Notes: generated by a model not told the origin, from the sequence alone. Numbered from the stretch's first letter, positions 9,754 to 20,060 are shown. The stretch is 64,000 nucleotides of DNA from Acinetobacter lwoffii (GCF_002321025.1 NZ_DCLL01000014.1:42068-106067); one strand, 5' to 3'. Numbers and translations are program-made.

Positions 9754-9912
9754 TTATTCCTGATCTGTTTCTTTATGCAGATGAATACTTTTTAAACCAT
9801 CATTTACTTTATTGAGCAGATGAATCAGGGTAATCACATCATCAAAAGCCAGCTTATTTAAGGCCTGACCATAAAAATCAAAGAAATCAGCTTGCAAGTT
9901 ATCCCGTGTTTC
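9754..9912 (-). pseudogene. C-terminal remnant of a MarR-type regulator
   Basis: Read on the minus strand, an open frame ends at the stop at 9754-9756. It encodes about 50 residues, including LETRDNLQADFFDFYGQALN and then AFDDVITLIHLLNKVNDGLK. The helix pattern ending in LIHLLNKVNDGLK resembles the dimerisation tail of MarR-family repressors (usual length 140-160). No start codon, ribosome site or DNA-binding domain is attached: on its upstream side the frame runs into the acyl-CoA ligase remnant. I read it as the tail left when a deletion removed the front halves of two divergent genes. The family call rests on pattern and is tentative. Confidence 0.5.
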
Positions 9913-10769
9913 CAAGCTGGGATGTAGCCAAAGCCGTAGATCTGATTCATCAGCATCAGGTGAATTTCACCATGGCCTCGACCCCATTCCTGAATGACCT
10001 GTCCAATACCGTGGCGGAACAGCATGACAAGGTTGATTCACTGAAAATCTTCCTTTGCGCTGGTGCACCCATTCCGGGGCCATTGGTACAAAAAGCCCGG
10101 GAAATTCTGGGCGTTAAAGTCATATCCGCTTGGGGTATGACCGAATGTGGTGCAGTGACGCTGACCCGACCTGAAGATGAGGATGAACACTCTTTCAATA
10201 CGGATGGCATCGCTTTACCTGGTGTTGAAATCAAGATCGTGAATAAAAAAGGTCAGACCAAAGCCGTGAATGAATCCGGGCGTTTGATGATCCGCACCTG
10301 TTCAAATTTTGGCGGTTATTTAAAACGTCCACATTTGAATGATACGGATGCCGAAGGCTGGTTTGATACTGGCGATATTGCCTATCAGGACGAGCATGGC
10401 TATATTCGGATTTGCGGACGTAAGAAGGATGTGATTATTCGTGGTGGAGAAAATATTCCGGTCGCGGAAATTGAATCACTACTTTATAAGCATCCGAATA
10501 TCGCCACAGTAGCTTTAGTGGCTTATGCAGATGAGCGAATGGGCGAGCGTTCCTGTGCAATCATCAAGCTGAAAGATCAGACAAAGCCGTTAAGTTTTAA
10601 TGAGCTGGTAGATTTCCTGAAAACTCATAATCTGGCTATGCAGTATCTTCCGGAACGCCTGGAAATCTGGGAGGATATTCCGATGACGCCATCGGGAAAA
10701 ATCCAGAAATTTAAACTCAGAGAATTACTGGCTCAGCATATTGCCTCAACGGCAGTTGAAGCGAACTAA
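9906..10769 (+). pseudogene. 5'-truncated acyl-CoA ligase (AMP-binding), C-terminal half
   Basis: This open frame of 287 codons begins mid-domain. It carries the later adenylate-forming motifs: SAWGMTECGAVT, WFDTGDIAYQDEHGYI, GRKKDVIIRGGENI and the catalytic Lys in PMTPSGKIQKFKL. The N-terminal half with the ATP P-loop (TSGTTGxxKG) is missing, whereas the family is normally about 540 residues, so it cannot make an acyl-adenylate on its own. The sequence resembles cyclohexanecarboxylate/short-chain-type ligases. The apparent GTG start at 9906 lies at the junction with a MarR-like remnant on the other strand and has no ribosome site. The remaining codons have stayed open, suggesting a recent loss. 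Confidence 0.82.
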
Positions 10770-10790
10770 ATCTGGGAATATACAGAAATT

Positions 10791-10826
10791 AAACCCTGAA
10801 TAATCTTGCATCATTCAGGGTTTTTC
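10791..10826 (+). terminator. Terminator after the ligase remnant
   Basis: AAACCCTGAAT / ATTCAGGGTTT is followed by further T residues. It is presumably the original terminator of the truncated ligase gene. Confidence 0.85.
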
Positions 10827-10876
10827 TTGTTCAAAGAAAATGATCTAAAGGTTTAATGCAAACTTTAGAATCACGT

Positions 10877-11554
10877 CTATTTTAATAATTTTAGTAAAGC
10901 TTCAGCAGTCGCTGCAGAAGAGGCTGGATTCTGCCCGGTAATCAGTAAACCATCTTGCTGTACATGAACCTGCCAATCCTCAGCTTTGGAATATTTCCCA
11001 CCTTTTTCTTTTAGCATGTCTTCAACTAAAAATGGAACGATGTCTGTCAAACCCACGCCGTCTTCTTCGGTATTAGTAAAACCAGTGACTGTCTTACCTT
11101 CTACAATAGAACGCCCTTCGGCATCTTTCACATCACGCAGGACACCTGGTGCATGACAGACCAGCGCAACAGGTTTATCTGCCTGCAAGGTTTGCTCAAT
11201 TAAAGAAATGGAATTCTGGTCTTTGGCCAGATCCCATAATGGTCCGTGACCGCCCGGATAGAACACGGCATCAAAATCCTGATTTAAGACTTCACCCAAC
11301 TTGTGTGTATTGGCAAGAGCCTGCATGGCCGATGCATCTGCTTCAAAGCGTTTGGTGGTTTCGGTTTGCGCATCCGGCTCATTACTTTTTGGATCTAGCG
11401 GTGGCTGACCACCTGCAGGAGAAGCCAAAACTACCTCTGCGCCTGCATCGACAAAGGTGTAATAAGGCGCAGCCAACTCTTCCAGCCAGAAGCCGGTTTT
11501 TTTGCCGGTATCGCCAAGCTGGTCATGTGAAGTCAGCACCATCAAGATTTTCAT
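10877..11554 (-). CDS. DJ-1/PfpI superfamily protein, Hsp31-like type 1 glutamine amidotransferase fold
   Basis: The start at 11554 gives 225 residues and is preceded by CAGGA at good spacing. The nucleophile elbow is LVCHAPG with Cys133 and His134; Glu25/26 in GFWLEEL supplies the usual acidic partner; YPGGHGPLWDL (99-109) is the Hsp31-like signature. Members act as glyoxalase III, protein deglycases or chaperones against reactive carbonyl stress; which applies here is not determinable. It is a single gene facing away from the ligase remnant and transcribed in the same direction as the LysR gene upstream. Confidence 0.85.
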   Translation of the reverse strand: MKILMVLTSHDQLGDTGKKTGFWLEELAAPYYTFVDAGAEVVLASPAGGQPPLDPKSNEPDAQTETTKRFEADASAMQALANTHKLGEVLNQDFDAVFYPGGHGPLWDLAKDQNSISLIEQTLQADKPVALVCHAPGVLRDVKDAEGRSIVEGKTVTGFTNTEEDGVGLTDIVPFLVEDMLKEKGGKYSKAEDWQVHVQQDGLLITGQNPASSAATAEALLKLLK

Positions 11555-11722
11555 ATTATTTTCCTGTATCTCGTTAAACATCGTGAATAATCGACTGTTA
11601 ATTTAACAAGTCACAGAGGTCAGGAGTGTTGTGATACGTTCATTTGCTGTATCGATACGTTGTTGTTTCAGTTGATTTAACTAAACTATGTAGCCTTGCA
11701 AAGTGAACAGTGTGTTCAATAC

Positions 11723-12607
11723 TCATCTGCCCATTAACAGGTCTTGCTGAAGATCGGCCTGTTTACGCAGGAAATCCCAGACCAGTTTTATTTTTGGTTC
11801 ATGTTGCAGATCGACCAGCGTCAGCATCCAGAAAGTGTGGGTAAAACTGAGCTGCTGACCCAGCACCTCTTTCAGTTCACTTTTATCATTGACCAGAAAT
11901 TTCGGCAAAATGGCCAGTCCAGCACCTGCACGCACGGCAATTTCCTGCGCCAGAATGCTGTTACTGCGAAAACAGGCACTGACCTGCAAGGGAAGACGCT
12001 CTAGCGAATATAGTGCAGTGCTATAGACCAGATCATCAATATAATCGACAAAACGGTGCTGCTGGAGGTCTTCCAGTTTTTTAATTTCCGGATTTTGCTG
12101 TAAATAATGCTGGCTGCCATATAGCTTTAAACAGTAATTAGACAAACGAGTAATGATATACGGACCAGATTTGGGCCGGTCAATCGCGATCACAATATCG
12201 GCTTCTCGATGTGAAAGTTTGATCGCTTTCGGTACCGGAATCAGGTCAATGGTCAGCAAAGGATAATGCTGGGAAAATTCTGCCAAAAGACGAGCTAAAA
12301 ATGCCGTGCCAAAACCTTCTGGCGCACCAATCCGGACCCGACCTTGCAAGGGATCATGGCGCTTGTCAATCTGGATAAAGGACTGTTCCATCTGTTCCAC
12401 ACGCGGCACCAGTGCCAGACCTTCCGAGGTTAGTTCATAACCGGTGGCTTCGCGCTTAAACAGTTGCGTACCTAAAGTACTTTCCAGGGCCTGAATCCGC
12501 CGCGCTACGGTGCTATGTTCAACCCCAATCAAGCGTGCTGCGTTGGTGAGTGTTTTAGCACGCGCCAAAACTAAAAAAAAGCGTAAATGATCCCAATCTA
12601 CTTTCAT
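11723..12607 (-). CDS. LysR-family transcriptional regulator, divergent from mmsA
   Basis: This 294-residue protein has an N-terminal winged helix-turn-helix (AARLIGVEHSTVARRIQALE, about 23-42) and a C-terminal effector-binding domain of the periplasmic-binding-protein fold. It starts 178 bases from mmsA on the opposite strand, the classic layout for a LysR activator of the neighbouring operon. It therefore probably regulates the valine/isobutyrate genes, though Pseudomonas uses an AraC-type MmsR for this. The effector is unknown. The first motif, WDHLRFFLVLARAKTL, supports the annotated ATG. Confidence 0.85.
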   Translation of the reverse strand: MKVDWDHLRFFLVLARAKTLTNAARLIGVEHSTVARRIQALESTLGTQLFKREATGYELTSEGLALVPRVEQMEQSFIQIDKRHDPLQGRVRIGAPEGFGTAFLARLLAEFSQHYPLLTIDLIPVPKAIKLSHREADIVIAIDRPKSGPYIITRLSNYCLKLYGSQHYLQQNPEIKKLEDLQQHRFVDYIDDLVYSTALYSLERLPLQVSACFRSNSILAQEIAVRAGAGLAILPKFLVNDKSELKEVLGQQLSFTHTFWMLTLVDLQHEPKIKLVWDFLRKQADLQQDLLMGR

Positions 12608-12785
12608 TTTTTATTTAACATCCTGTTAAATTCCTGTGCATATTTGCACAACCATCGTGCACCAATTTCTATTGGTGGTCAAAGTGTTCTTTGTTAGTCT
12701 GCTGAAACAGCGTAAAAATTATAACGTTAAATAAAAGCCAGTAAAGGCAGATACAACGACAATAACAAACCAGCACGGAGCGACC
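12608..12785. promoter_or_regulatory. Divergent lysR/mmsA control region
   Basis: These 178 AT-rich bases between the two divergent starts must hold both promoters and the LysR site. I see no unambiguous operator. GGAG lies 5-8 bases before the mmsA ATG. Confidence 0.5.
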
Positions 12786-14315
12786 ATGAACGCCATTTCT
12801 CATCCACAGCAAAGTACCGGATTCACCACCGCAAAACTCCTCATTAATGGTGAATTTGTCGAATCAAAAACCAGCCATTGGCAAGATATTATCAGTCCTG
12901 CCACTCAGGAAGTCTTGGGTCAGGTGCCTTTTGCCACTGCTGAAGAAGTCAATGCTGCGATTGCGGCTGCGCAAAATGCCTTTGCCAGCTGGCGCCAGAC
13001 TCCAATTCAGGCCCGTATGCGAATCATGCTGAAACTGCAGGATCTGATTCGTACCAATTTAAAAAGTATTGCCCAAGTCTTAACGGCAGAACAAGGCAAA
13101 ACCCTGGCTGATGCCGAAGGTGATATCCAGCGTGGTCTGGAAGTGGTGGAACATGCCTGTTCGATCGGTTCCCTACAAATGGGCGAGTATATTGAAGGGG
13201 TGGCACGTGGTGTCGATACCTATACCTTGCAGCAACCACTAGGTGTCTGTGCAGGAATTACACCGTTTAACTTCCCGGCGATGATTCCACTGTGGATGTT
13301 CCCGATGGCGATTGTCTGCGGCAATACCTTTGTCTTAAAGCCTTCTGAACAGGATCCACTATCGACCATGATGCTGGTTGAGTTAGCGATTCAGGCAGGT
13401 GTGCCGGCAGGCGTACTGAATGTGGTACATGGCGGCAAAGAAGTGGTCGATCTACTGTGTACCCATCGCGATATCAAGGCGATTTCTTTTGTCGGTTCGA
13501 CTGCAGTCGGCACGCATGTCTATAACCTTGCAGGCCAACACGGCAAGCGTGTGCAGTCGATGATGGGCGCCAAAAACCATGTGGTGGTGATGCCAGATGC
13601 GAATAAAGAACAGACCTTAAATGCCTTGGTCGGTGCAGCTTTTGGCGCAGCAGGTCAACGTTGTATGGCACTTTCCGTGGCGGTAATGGTCGGTGAGACC
13701 AAGCACTGGGTCGATGAACTGGTCAATAAAACCAAAACCTTAAAGGTGAATGCCGGACATGAACCGAATACCGATGTGGGACCGGTGATTTCAACCCGTG
13801 CCAAAGCTCGTGTAATCGATTTGATTAACAGTGGTGTTGAACAGGGCGCAGAACTGTTGCTAGATGGCCGTAATGTACAGGTTCCGGGTTATGAGCAGGG
13901 TAATTTTGTCGGTCCAACGATTTTTAACCAGGTCACGACCGAGATGCGCATTTACAAGGAAGAAGTGTTTGGCCCGGTACTGGCGATCATGCATGTCGAT
14001 ACTTTAGAGCAAGCCATTGAGCTGATTAATGCCAATCCATTTGGCAATGGTGTGGGACTGTTTACCCAGAATGGCAATACGGCACGTACCTTCCAGAACC
14101 AAATTGATATTGGTCAGGTCGGCATTAACATTCCAATTCCTGTACCTGTGCCTTTCTTTAGTTTTACCGGTTCACGCGGTTCAAAACTGGGTGATCTAGG
14201 TCCTTATGGCAAACAGGCGGTGCAGTTCTATACCCAGACCAAAACCATTACCAGCCGCTGGTTTGAAGATGACCAGGAAACCACCGGTGTCAATACCACG
14301 ATCAGTCTGCGTTAA
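12786..14315 (+). CDS. mmsA: CoA-acylating methylmalonate-semialdehyde dehydrogenase
   Basis: At 509 residues this is an aldehyde dehydrogenase with catalytic Cys293 in GQRCMALS. The position that holds the general-base Glu in ordinary aldehyde dehydrogenases is Asn here ([13 protein letters not shown], 260-272), as in the CoA-dependent MmsA subfamily. [15 protein letters not shown] (159-173) is also diagnostic. It converts (methyl)malonate semialdehyde, NAD+ and CoA to propionyl- or acetyl-CoA, NADH and CO2, the last dedicated step of valine breakdown. It heads a six-gene operon, with mmsB starting 11 bases later. It is probably controlled by the divergent LysR gene. Confidence 0.95.
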   Translation: MNAISHPQQSTGFTTAKLLINGEFVESKTSHWQDIISPATQEVLGQVPFATAEEVNAAIAAAQNAFASWRQTPIQARMRIMLKLQDLIRTNLKSIAQVLTAEQGKTLADAEGDIQRGLEVVEHACSIGSLQMGEYIEGVARGVDTYTLQQPLGVCAGITPFNFPAMIPLWMFPMAIVCGNTFVLKPSEQDPLSTMMLVELAIQAGVPAGVLNVVHGGKEVVDLLCTHRDIKAISFVGSTAVGTHVYNLAGQHGKRVQSMMGAKNHVVVMPDANKEQTLNALVGAAFGAAGQRCMALSVAVMVGETKHWVDELVNKTKTLKVNAGHEPNTDVGPVISTRAKARVIDLINSGVEQGAELLLDGRNVQVPGYEQGNFVGPTIFNQVTTEMRIYKEEVFGPVLAIMHVDTLEQAIELINANPFGNGVGLFTQNGNTARTFQNQIDIGQVGINIPIPVPVPFFSFTGSRGSKLGDLGPYGKQAVQFYTQTKTITSRWFEDDQETTGVNTTISLR

Positions 14316-14326
14316 GGAGCATCAGC

Positions 14327-15217
14327 ATGAAGATTGCATTTATTGGTTTAGGCAACATGGGCGGCTCCATGGCGCAAAACTTACTCAAGTCCGGTCATCA
14401 GGTTTTTGGTTATGACTTAAGCGCAGTGGCTTTACAGCATTTTGCAGAAGCGGGCGGTATCGTCTGCGACAGTCCACAAGCTGCCGCGAAGCAGGCGGAG
14501 ATCGTGGTCAGCATGTTGCCCGCAGCCAAGCATGTGCGTGAAGTCTATTTAGGTGAACACGGTATTCTGAAGGTACTTCAATCGGGCAGCTTATGTATCG
14601 ACAGCAGCACCATTGATCCGCAAACCATTCAGGAGGTTGCTGCAGCAGCTCAGGCCAAGCAGATTCGCGTCTGTGATGCACCGGTATCCGGCGGTACTTT
14701 AGGTGCCAAAGATGGCACTTTAACCTTTATGGTCGGCGCAGATGATGCCACCTTTGAGGCCGTTAAACCGGTTCTCGGCTGTATGGGTAAAAATCTGGTG
14801 CATTGTGGTGCGGTGGGAACAGGACAGGTGGCAAAAATCTGTAATAACCTGATTCTGGGCATTTCCATGACTGCCGTTGCAGAAGGAATGGCACTCGGAG
14901 CTAAACTGGGAATTGATCCGCAGGCGCTGGCTGGGGTAATCAACAGCTCCACTGGACGTTGCTGGAGTTCTGAAATTTATAATCCATGGCCCGATATTTG
15001 TGCCAATGCGCCGTCATCGCGGGGTTATACCGACGGTTTTGCCGCACAATTGATGCTCAAAGATTTAGGTTTGGCGGTCGATGCAGCGCAACAGGTGGAT
15101 CAGCCGGTGGTACTCGGCAGCATGGTACAGAAACTCTATCAACAACTGTGTCAGGAAGGTGATGCCCATCTGGACTTCTCCAGCATCATGCATCAATACA
15201 CCACGCCACCTGCTTAA
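14327..15217 (+). CDS. mmsB: 3-hydroxyisobutyrate dehydrogenase
   Basis: This 296-residue beta-hydroxyacid dehydrogenase has an N-terminal NAD-binding motif GLGNMGGSMAQNL (7-19), substrate motif DAPVSGGTLGA (117-127) and catalytic Lys170 in GTGQVAKICNN. It oxidises 3-hydroxyisobutyrate to methylmalonate semialdehyde, the substrate of MmsA directly upstream. AAGGAG precedes the ATG, and the 11-base gap implies one transcript with mmsA. The length is normal for the family and all expected residues are present. Confidence 0.95.
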   Translation: MKIAFIGLGNMGGSMAQNLLKSGHQVFGYDLSAVALQHFAEAGGIVCDSPQAAAKQAEIVVSMLPAAKHVREVYLGEHGILKVLQSGSLCIDSSTIDPQTIQEVAAAAQAKQIRVCDAPVSGGTLGAKDGTLTFMVGADDATFEAVKPVLGCMGKNLVHCGAVGTGQVAKICNNLILGISMTAVAEGMALGAKLGIDPQALAGVINSSTGRCWSSEIYNPWPDICANAPSSRGYTDGFAAQLMLKDLGLAVDAAQQVDQPVVLGSMVQKLYQQLCQEGDAHLDFSSIMHQYTTPPA

Positions 15218-15302
15218 AACTTAAAAGATTAGATGGAGCAAGGATTCGCTTCAATAATTACACCCTGTCAGTAATAACGATAAATTCAGGCTGAGGTTTA
15301 AC

Positions 15303-16952
15303 ATGTTAGATTATCAAACAACGGTTCAAGACTTTGATTTAAACACGGTTGCAAGCCAGTATCTCTCCGGTTCCATGCAGGCAGTAAATGCCTGTTATGA
15401 ATGCTGTGACCGTCATGCCGATTCCGATGCCATTGCCTTATACTGGCATGGTAAAGATGGCAGAAAAGAACAATATAGTTTTGCCGAACTCAAAAAATAT
15501 TCCAGCCAGTTTGCCAACTTTTTAAAGTCTCAAGGCATTGGTAAAGGTGACCGTGTTTCTGGATTGTTGCCGCGTACCCCAGAGCTGATTATTACCATTT
15601 TAGCAACCTGGCGGATTGGTGCAGTCTATCAACCGTTATTTACTGCCTTTGGTCCCAAAGCCATCGAGCATCGCATTCAGCTGGCGCAAAGCAAGCTGGT
15701 GGTGACTGATCTGGCGAATCGGGAGAAATTATCCGAGATCAGCAACTGTCCACCGATTGTGACGGTACATGCCGAAATTGAGGCAGAGCGCTATCCGCAC
15801 GACCTCAGCTTCTGGACGGTATTAAACCGTCAGGCTGAAGCTTGTGAGCTGGAAATCCTGAGTGTTAATGATCCTTTTTTATTGATGTTTACCTCCGGTA
15901 CTACTGGACCAGCGAAACCTCTTAAAGTCCCTTTAAAAGCACTGATTGCTTTTGCAAGCTATATGCAAAATGCCATTGGTCTAACTCCTGAAGATGCATT
16001 CTGGAATATTGCCGATCCCGGCTGGGCCTACGGATTGTATTACGCGATTATTGGTCCCTTAATGCTTGGACACTCGACCTTGTTTTATGAAGGTGGGTTT
16101 AATGCGGAAAGTGTCTGCGAAATTGTTAAGGAATATGGCATTACCAATCTGGCCGGTGCACCGACTGCTTACCGCATGATGATGGCAGCCGATCCTGCTC
16201 AAATGGCAAAACTGCGCGGCAAGTTACGTGTCGTCAGCAGTGCGGGAGAACCGTTAAATCCGGAAGTGATCCGCTGGTTTAAAGAGGTGCTAGATGTGCC
16301 GATTTATGACCATTATGGCCAGACCGAAGTCGGGATGGTGGTGTGTAATCATCATGCTTTGGAACATCCGGTCCGTTCAGGTTCGGCAGGCTTTGCCAGC
16401 CCGGGTTACCGAATTGCCGTTGTCGATGAACAGGGGCATGAATTAGCAGCTGACATCCCGGGCATCCTGGCAGTGGATATCAGCCAATCGCCGATGATGT
16501 GGTTCTCTGGCTATGAAGAAAGCCGTAAATCTCCCTTTGTCGGCCACTACTATTTAACCGGTGATACCGCAGAAATCCATGCTGATGGCAGTATGAGCTT
16601 TGTCGGGCGTAGTGATGATGTCATTACAACGTCAGGCTATCGGGTCGGCCCATTTGATGTGGAAAGTGCCTTGCTGGAACATGATGCCGTGATTGAAGCT
16701 GCGGTGATTGGTGTACCTGACCCCGAGCGTACCGAAGTGATTAAAGCCTTTGTGATTCTGGCGAATAATTTTGCAGCTTCGACCCATCTGGAAGAAGAGC
16801 TGGGTCAATTTGTGAAAAAGCGTTTATCTGCACATGCCTATCCGCGCCTGATTGAATTCGTGACCGAATTGCCGAAAACCCCAAGCGGTAAAATTCAACG
16901 CTTTTTACTGCGCAATCAGGAAATCAACAAGCAGCAAGCCAAGACCGCATAA
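15303..16952 (+). CDS. Acyl-CoA synthetase of the valine operon (probably short/branched-chain acid)
   Basis: This 549-residue adenylate-forming enzyme has P-loop TSGTTGPAKP (from residue 197), YDHYGQTEVGM, and the C-terminal catalytic Lys in PKTPSGKIQRFLL. ADPGWAYGLYYAI resembles acetyl-CoA-synthetase-like and medium-chain (MACS) ligases. Its place between mmsB and an acyl-CoA dehydrogenase suggests it activates isobutyrate or a related branched acid to the CoA ester, so that free acids can enter the pathway; this is inference. Propionate or 3-hydroxyisobutyrate are other candidates. The 85-base gap before it shows no terminator. Confidence 0.85.
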   Translation: MLDYQTTVQDFDLNTVASQYLSGSMQAVNACYECCDRHADSDAIALYWHGKDGRKEQYSFAELKKYSSQFANFLKSQGIGKGDRVSGLLPRTPELIITILATWRIGAVYQPLFTAFGPKAIEHRIQLAQSKLVVTDLANREKLSEISNCPPIVTVHAEIEAERYPHDLSFWTVLNRQAEACELEILSVNDPFLLMFTSGTTGPAKPLKVPLKALIAFASYMQNAIGLTPEDAFWNIADPGWAYGLYYAIIGPLMLGHSTLFYEGGFNAESVCEIVKEYGITNLAGAPTAYRMMMAADPAQMAKLRGKLRVVSSAGEPLNPEVIRWFKEVLDVPIYDHYGQTEVGMVVCNHHALEHPVRSGSAGFASPGYRIAVVDEQGHELAADIPGILAVDISQSPMMWFSGYEESRKSPFVGHYYLTGDTAEIHADGSMSFVGRSDDVITTSGYRVGPFDVESALLEHDAVIEAAVIGVPDPERTEVIKAFVILANNFAASTHLEEELGQFVKKRLSAHAYPRLIEFVTELPKTPSGKIQRFLLRNQEINKQQAKTA

Positions 16953-17010
16953 TAGCTAAAGCCAACAAATTGAATAAGAAGATTAAATAAAGAGATTAAA
17001 GGAAGCATCG

Positions 17011-18138
17011 ATGCAATTAACGGAAGAGCAAAAACTAATTCAGGATATGGCCAAAAGCTTTGCCCAGGAACAGATTAAACCCTTTGCCGGCGAGTGGGAT
17101 CAAAAAGGCATTTTTCCTAAGCAGGCCTTGGCCCAAATGGGAGAGCTGGGTTTTTTAGGCATGCTGATTCCGGAAGAATGGGGCGGTTCGGGCACAGGTA
17201 CGCTGGCTTATGTTCTAGCCCTAGAAGAAGTCGCTGCGGCCGATGGTGCAACATCCGCGATTATGAGCGTACATAACTCGGTGGGTTGTGTGCCGATTTT
17301 CAAGTTCGGCACGGAACAGCAAAAGCAGCAATTTTTAAAGCCTTTGGCTCAAGGTGAAATGATTGGTGCCTTTGCCTTAACCGAACCGCATACCGGATCG
17401 GATGCTGCCGCGATTAAAACCCGGGCGATCAAGGACGGCGATCACTACATTCTGAATGGTGCCAAACAGTTCATTACCTCAGGCCACAATGCCGGGATGA
17501 TTATTGTCTTTGCCGTGACCGACCCATCTGCGGGCAAAAAAGGCATGAGTGCATTTTTAGTGCCGCGCGACACACCTGGCTATGAAGTGATTCGGGTGGA
17601 AGAAAAACTCGGCCTGCATGCTTCGGATACCTGTCAGATTGCCCTAACTGATGTCCGCATTCATGAAAGTTTAAGACTCGGCGCCGAAGGCGAAGGTCTG
17701 AAAATTGCCCTAGCAAATCTGGAAGGCGGGCGAATCGGTATTGCCGCACAGGCGGTTGGTTTGGCGCGTGCCGCTTTAGAAGAAGCAACGGCCTATGCGC
17801 ATGATCGGGTCGCCTTTGGCAAACCGATTTTTGAACAGCAGGCGATTTCTTTCAGGCTGGCCAGTATGGCGACTGAAATTGAAGCGGCACGGCAACTGGT
17901 CCATTTTGCAGCACGCAAGAAAGAAGCCGGTGAAGCCTGTTTAACCGAAGCCTCCATGGCCAAGCTATTTGCTTCAGAAATGGCAGAACGTGTCTGTTCC
18001 AAAGCGCTGCAGATTTTTGGTGGCTACGGTTATCTCAAAGATTTTCCAATTGAACGGATTTACCGCGATGCGCGGATTTGTCAGATTTATGAAGGCACCA
18101 GCGATATTCAGCGGCTGGTGATTGCGCGCAGCCTCTAA
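17011..18138 (+). CDS. Acyl-CoA dehydrogenase, likely isobutyryl-CoA dehydrogenase
   Basis: This 375-residue standard acyl-CoA dehydrogenase has flavin-side motif [12 protein letters not shown] (about residues 119-131), [19 protein letters not shown], and catalytic Glu361 in YEGTSDIQR. It forms a tetrameric flavoprotein passing electrons to ETF. Within this operon it fits oxidation of isobutyryl-CoA to methacrylyl-CoA, ahead of the hydratase and hydrolase. Sequence alone cannot exclude short-chain or 2-methylbutyryl-CoA substrates. AAAGGAAG precedes the ATG. The next gene begins 19 bases after the stop. Confidence 0.9.
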   Translation: MQLTEEQKLIQDMAKSFAQEQIKPFAGEWDQKGIFPKQALAQMGELGFLGMLIPEEWGGSGTGTLAYVLALEEVAAADGATSAIMSVHNSVGCVPIFKFGTEQQKQQFLKPLAQGEMIGAFALTEPHTGSDAAAIKTRAIKDGDHYILNGAKQFITSGHNAGMIIVFAVTDPSAGKKGMSAFLVPRDTPGYEVIRVEEKLGLHASDTCQIALTDVRIHESLRLGAEGEGLKIALANLEGGRIGIAAQAVGLARAALEEATAYAHDRVAFGKPIFEQQAISFRLASMATEIEAARQLVHFAARKKEAGEACLTEASMAKLFASEMAERVCSKALQIFGGYGYLKDFPIERIYRDARICQIYEGTSDIQRLVIARSL

Positions 18139-18157
18139 TTTTAAAAGGATTTATCTC

Positions 18158-18931
18158 ATGCAATGGCAAACAATTTTATTAGAACAACGTAATGGTGTCG
18201 GGCTGATTACTTTAAATCGTCCGCAAGCTTTAAATGCACTAAATAACCAGCTGATTGTTGAAGTCAATCAGGCACTGGATCAGCTGGAAAAAGATCCGGC
18301 AATTGGCTGTATTGTGATTGCCGGTTCGGAAAAAGCCTTTGCCGCCGGTGCCGATATTAAAGAAATGGCAGATCTGAATTTTCCGCAAATTTATCTAGAT
18401 GATTTTTTCAGTCTGGCCGACCGGATTGCCCAGCGCCGCAAACCTTTAATCGCCGCAGTGAGTGGCTATGCCTTGGGTGGTGGTTGCGAGCTGGCATTGA
18501 TGTGCGACTTTATTTACTGCGCTGAGAATGCAAAATTTGGTCTGCCCGAAGTTACTTTAGGCGTGTTGCCAGGCATTGGCGGTACCCAGCGTTTAACCTT
18601 GGCGATTGGTAAGGCCAAAGCCATGGAAATGTGCCTGACTGCACGGCAGATGGGGGCGCAAGAAGCGGAACAAAGTGGTCTGGTAGCTCGGGTATTTGCT
18701 AAGGAAGAATTACTGGAGCAAACCCTGCAAGCTGCCGAAAAAATTGCTGAAAAGTCACTTACTGCCGTGATGATGATTAAAGAATCAATTAATCGGGCCT
18801 TTGAAGTGAGCCTGGCAGAAGGCCTGCGCTTTGAACGTCGAGTGTTCCATTCCATTTTTGCCGGTGCTGATCAAAAGGAAGGCATGCAGGCCTTTGTGGA
18901 AAAACGCCCCGCTAAATTTACCCATCCATAA
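18158..18931 (+). CDS. Enoyl-CoA hydratase (crotonase family)
   Basis: The protein is 257 residues from the ATG at 18158, which has AAAAGGA before it; a longer reading into the previous gene is rejected. Crotonase motifs are intact: oxyanion-hole [12 protein letters not shown] (60-71), [12 protein letters not shown] with Glu111, and [14 protein letters not shown] with Glu131, the two acid/base glutamates of true hydratases. In this operon it would hydrate methacrylyl-CoA to 3-hydroxyisobutyryl-CoA. It could also serve other short enoyl-CoAs. Its neighbours are the dehydrogenase before it and the hydrolase 20 bases after it. Confidence 0.92.
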   Translation: MQWQTILLEQRNGVGLITLNRPQALNALNNQLIVEVNQALDQLEKDPAIGCIVIAGSEKAFAAGADIKEMADLNFPQIYLDDFFSLADRIAQRRKPLIAAVSGYALGGGCELALMCDFIYCAENAKFGLPEVTLGVLPGIGGTQRLTLAIGKAKAMEMCLTARQMGAQEAEQSGLVARVFAKEELLEQTLQAAEKIAEKSLTAVMMIKESINRAFEVSLAEGLRFERRVFHSIFAGADQKEGMQAFVEKRPAKFTHP

Positions 18932-18951
18932 AACAAGAATAGGAAAATAAA

Positions 18952-20013
18952 ATGAGTGATGAAAATAATTTAGCGATTTGGGTAGAAGGAGGTCTGGGCA
19001 TCATCAGCCTGGACCGCACCAGCCATTTAAATGCCTTAACCCTGCCGATGATTCAAGGCATTCAGGCACAACTCGATCAGTGGTGCCATGAACCACAGGT
19101 ACAAGCCATCCTGATCAATTCCAACAGTCCCAAGGCGTTCTGTGCTGGAGGAGACATCCGTTATCTGTATGACAGCTATCAGGCCGGCAATACCCAATAT
19201 CAGGATTTTTTTGCCACTGAATATAAGATGCTGAGCACCTTGCGTAATTTTCCAAAGGCCGTGATCGTGATGATGGATGGCTATGTACTAGGTGGAGGCT
19301 TTGGCCTTGTTCAAGCCTGTCATATCAAAGTTACGAGTGAAAAATCACGTTTTGCCATGCCCGAAACTGCGATTGGATTTTTCCCGGATGTTGGAGCGAC
19401 CCATTTTTTGTCCCGACTGGATGAAGTTGGTGTCTATATGGCTTTGACCGGGGAGCAGATCAGTAGCAGTGATGCACTGTATCTGGATCTGGTGGATTAT
19501 CATGTGCCGAGTGAGCGTTTTGCTGAACTGGAAGCGGCATTGATTGCAGCGCCGGTATTAAACCCGATTGAGATTCAAAAGATCATTAGTTCCTATATTA
19601 CGCATCCGGTAGAAAGTGAGCTACAAAAACGTATAGAGCATATTAATCAGCATTTTGGCTATCAACACCTGGAGGAGATTGAACAGAGTCTTGCTCATAC
19701 AAGTAATTCAACCGATCAGGAATGGGCTAGTAAAATGCTGGCAATTTTGCAGCAGCGTCCCGTCATGGCCAAGCAGACCAGCCTGAAGTTACAGCAAGCC
19801 GGACAGAATTTGTCGCTGGAAAAATGCATGCAGCTAGAACGGGACTTGCAGGATGTCTGGTTAGAGCAGGGCGACTTTATAGAAGGCGTTCGTGCGCTGA
19901 TTATTGATAAGGACAAAAATCCGCAGTGGCGAACCGAGAATGCAAAATTTGAAAAGACCTTGCAAAAGCTCTGGCCGGTCTGGACTCAGCAGCGTATCGA
20001 AAACATTACTTAA
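18952..20013 (+). CDS. 3-hydroxyisobutyryl-CoA hydrolase
   Basis: The 353 residues are a crotonase-fold thioesterase. It keeps KAFCAGGDIRYLYD (61-74) and GYVLGGGFGLVQAC, but Gly replaces the first hydratase Glu. The active pair is Glu138 and Asp146 in MPETAIGFFPDVGATH, the same spacing as in human HIBCH. It releases 3-hydroxyisobutyrate and CoA, giving MmsB its substrate and preventing build-up of methacrylyl-CoA. It is the last gene of the mms operon, followed by a hairpin. AGGAAAATAAA precedes the ATG. Confidence 0.94.
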   Translation: MSDENNLAIWVEGGLGIISLDRTSHLNALTLPMIQGIQAQLDQWCHEPQVQAILINSNSPKAFCAGGDIRYLYDSYQAGNTQYQDFFATEYKMLSTLRNFPKAVIVMMDGYVLGGGFGLVQACHIKVTSEKSRFAMPETAIGFFPDVGATHFLSRLDEVGVYMALTGEQISSSDALYLDLVDYHVPSERFAELEAALIAAPVLNPIEIQKIISSYITHPVESELQKRIEHINQHFGYQHLEEIEQSLAHTSNSTDQEWASKMLAILQQRPVMAKQTSLKLQQAGQNLSLEKCMQLERDLQDVWLEQGDFIEGVRALIIDKDKNPQWRTENAKFEKTLQKLWPVWTQQRIENIT

Positions 20014-20023
20014 ACCTGATGCT

Positions 20024-20060
20024 AAAAGACCCTCTATAATTAAATTATAGAGGGTCTTTG
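20024..20060 (+). terminator. Terminator at the end of the mms operon
   Basis: The 16-base stem AAAGACCCTCTATAAT / ATTATAGAGGGTCTTT has a 3-base loop. The T tract is short, but the stem is very stable. It can also act for the small minus-strand gene that converges on it. Confidence 0.8.

Noticed and set aside
9906..10769. Short but functional ligase starting at GTG 9906
   Set aside because: It lacks the ATP P-loop half, has no ribosome site, and its start coincides with the junction to another broken gene.
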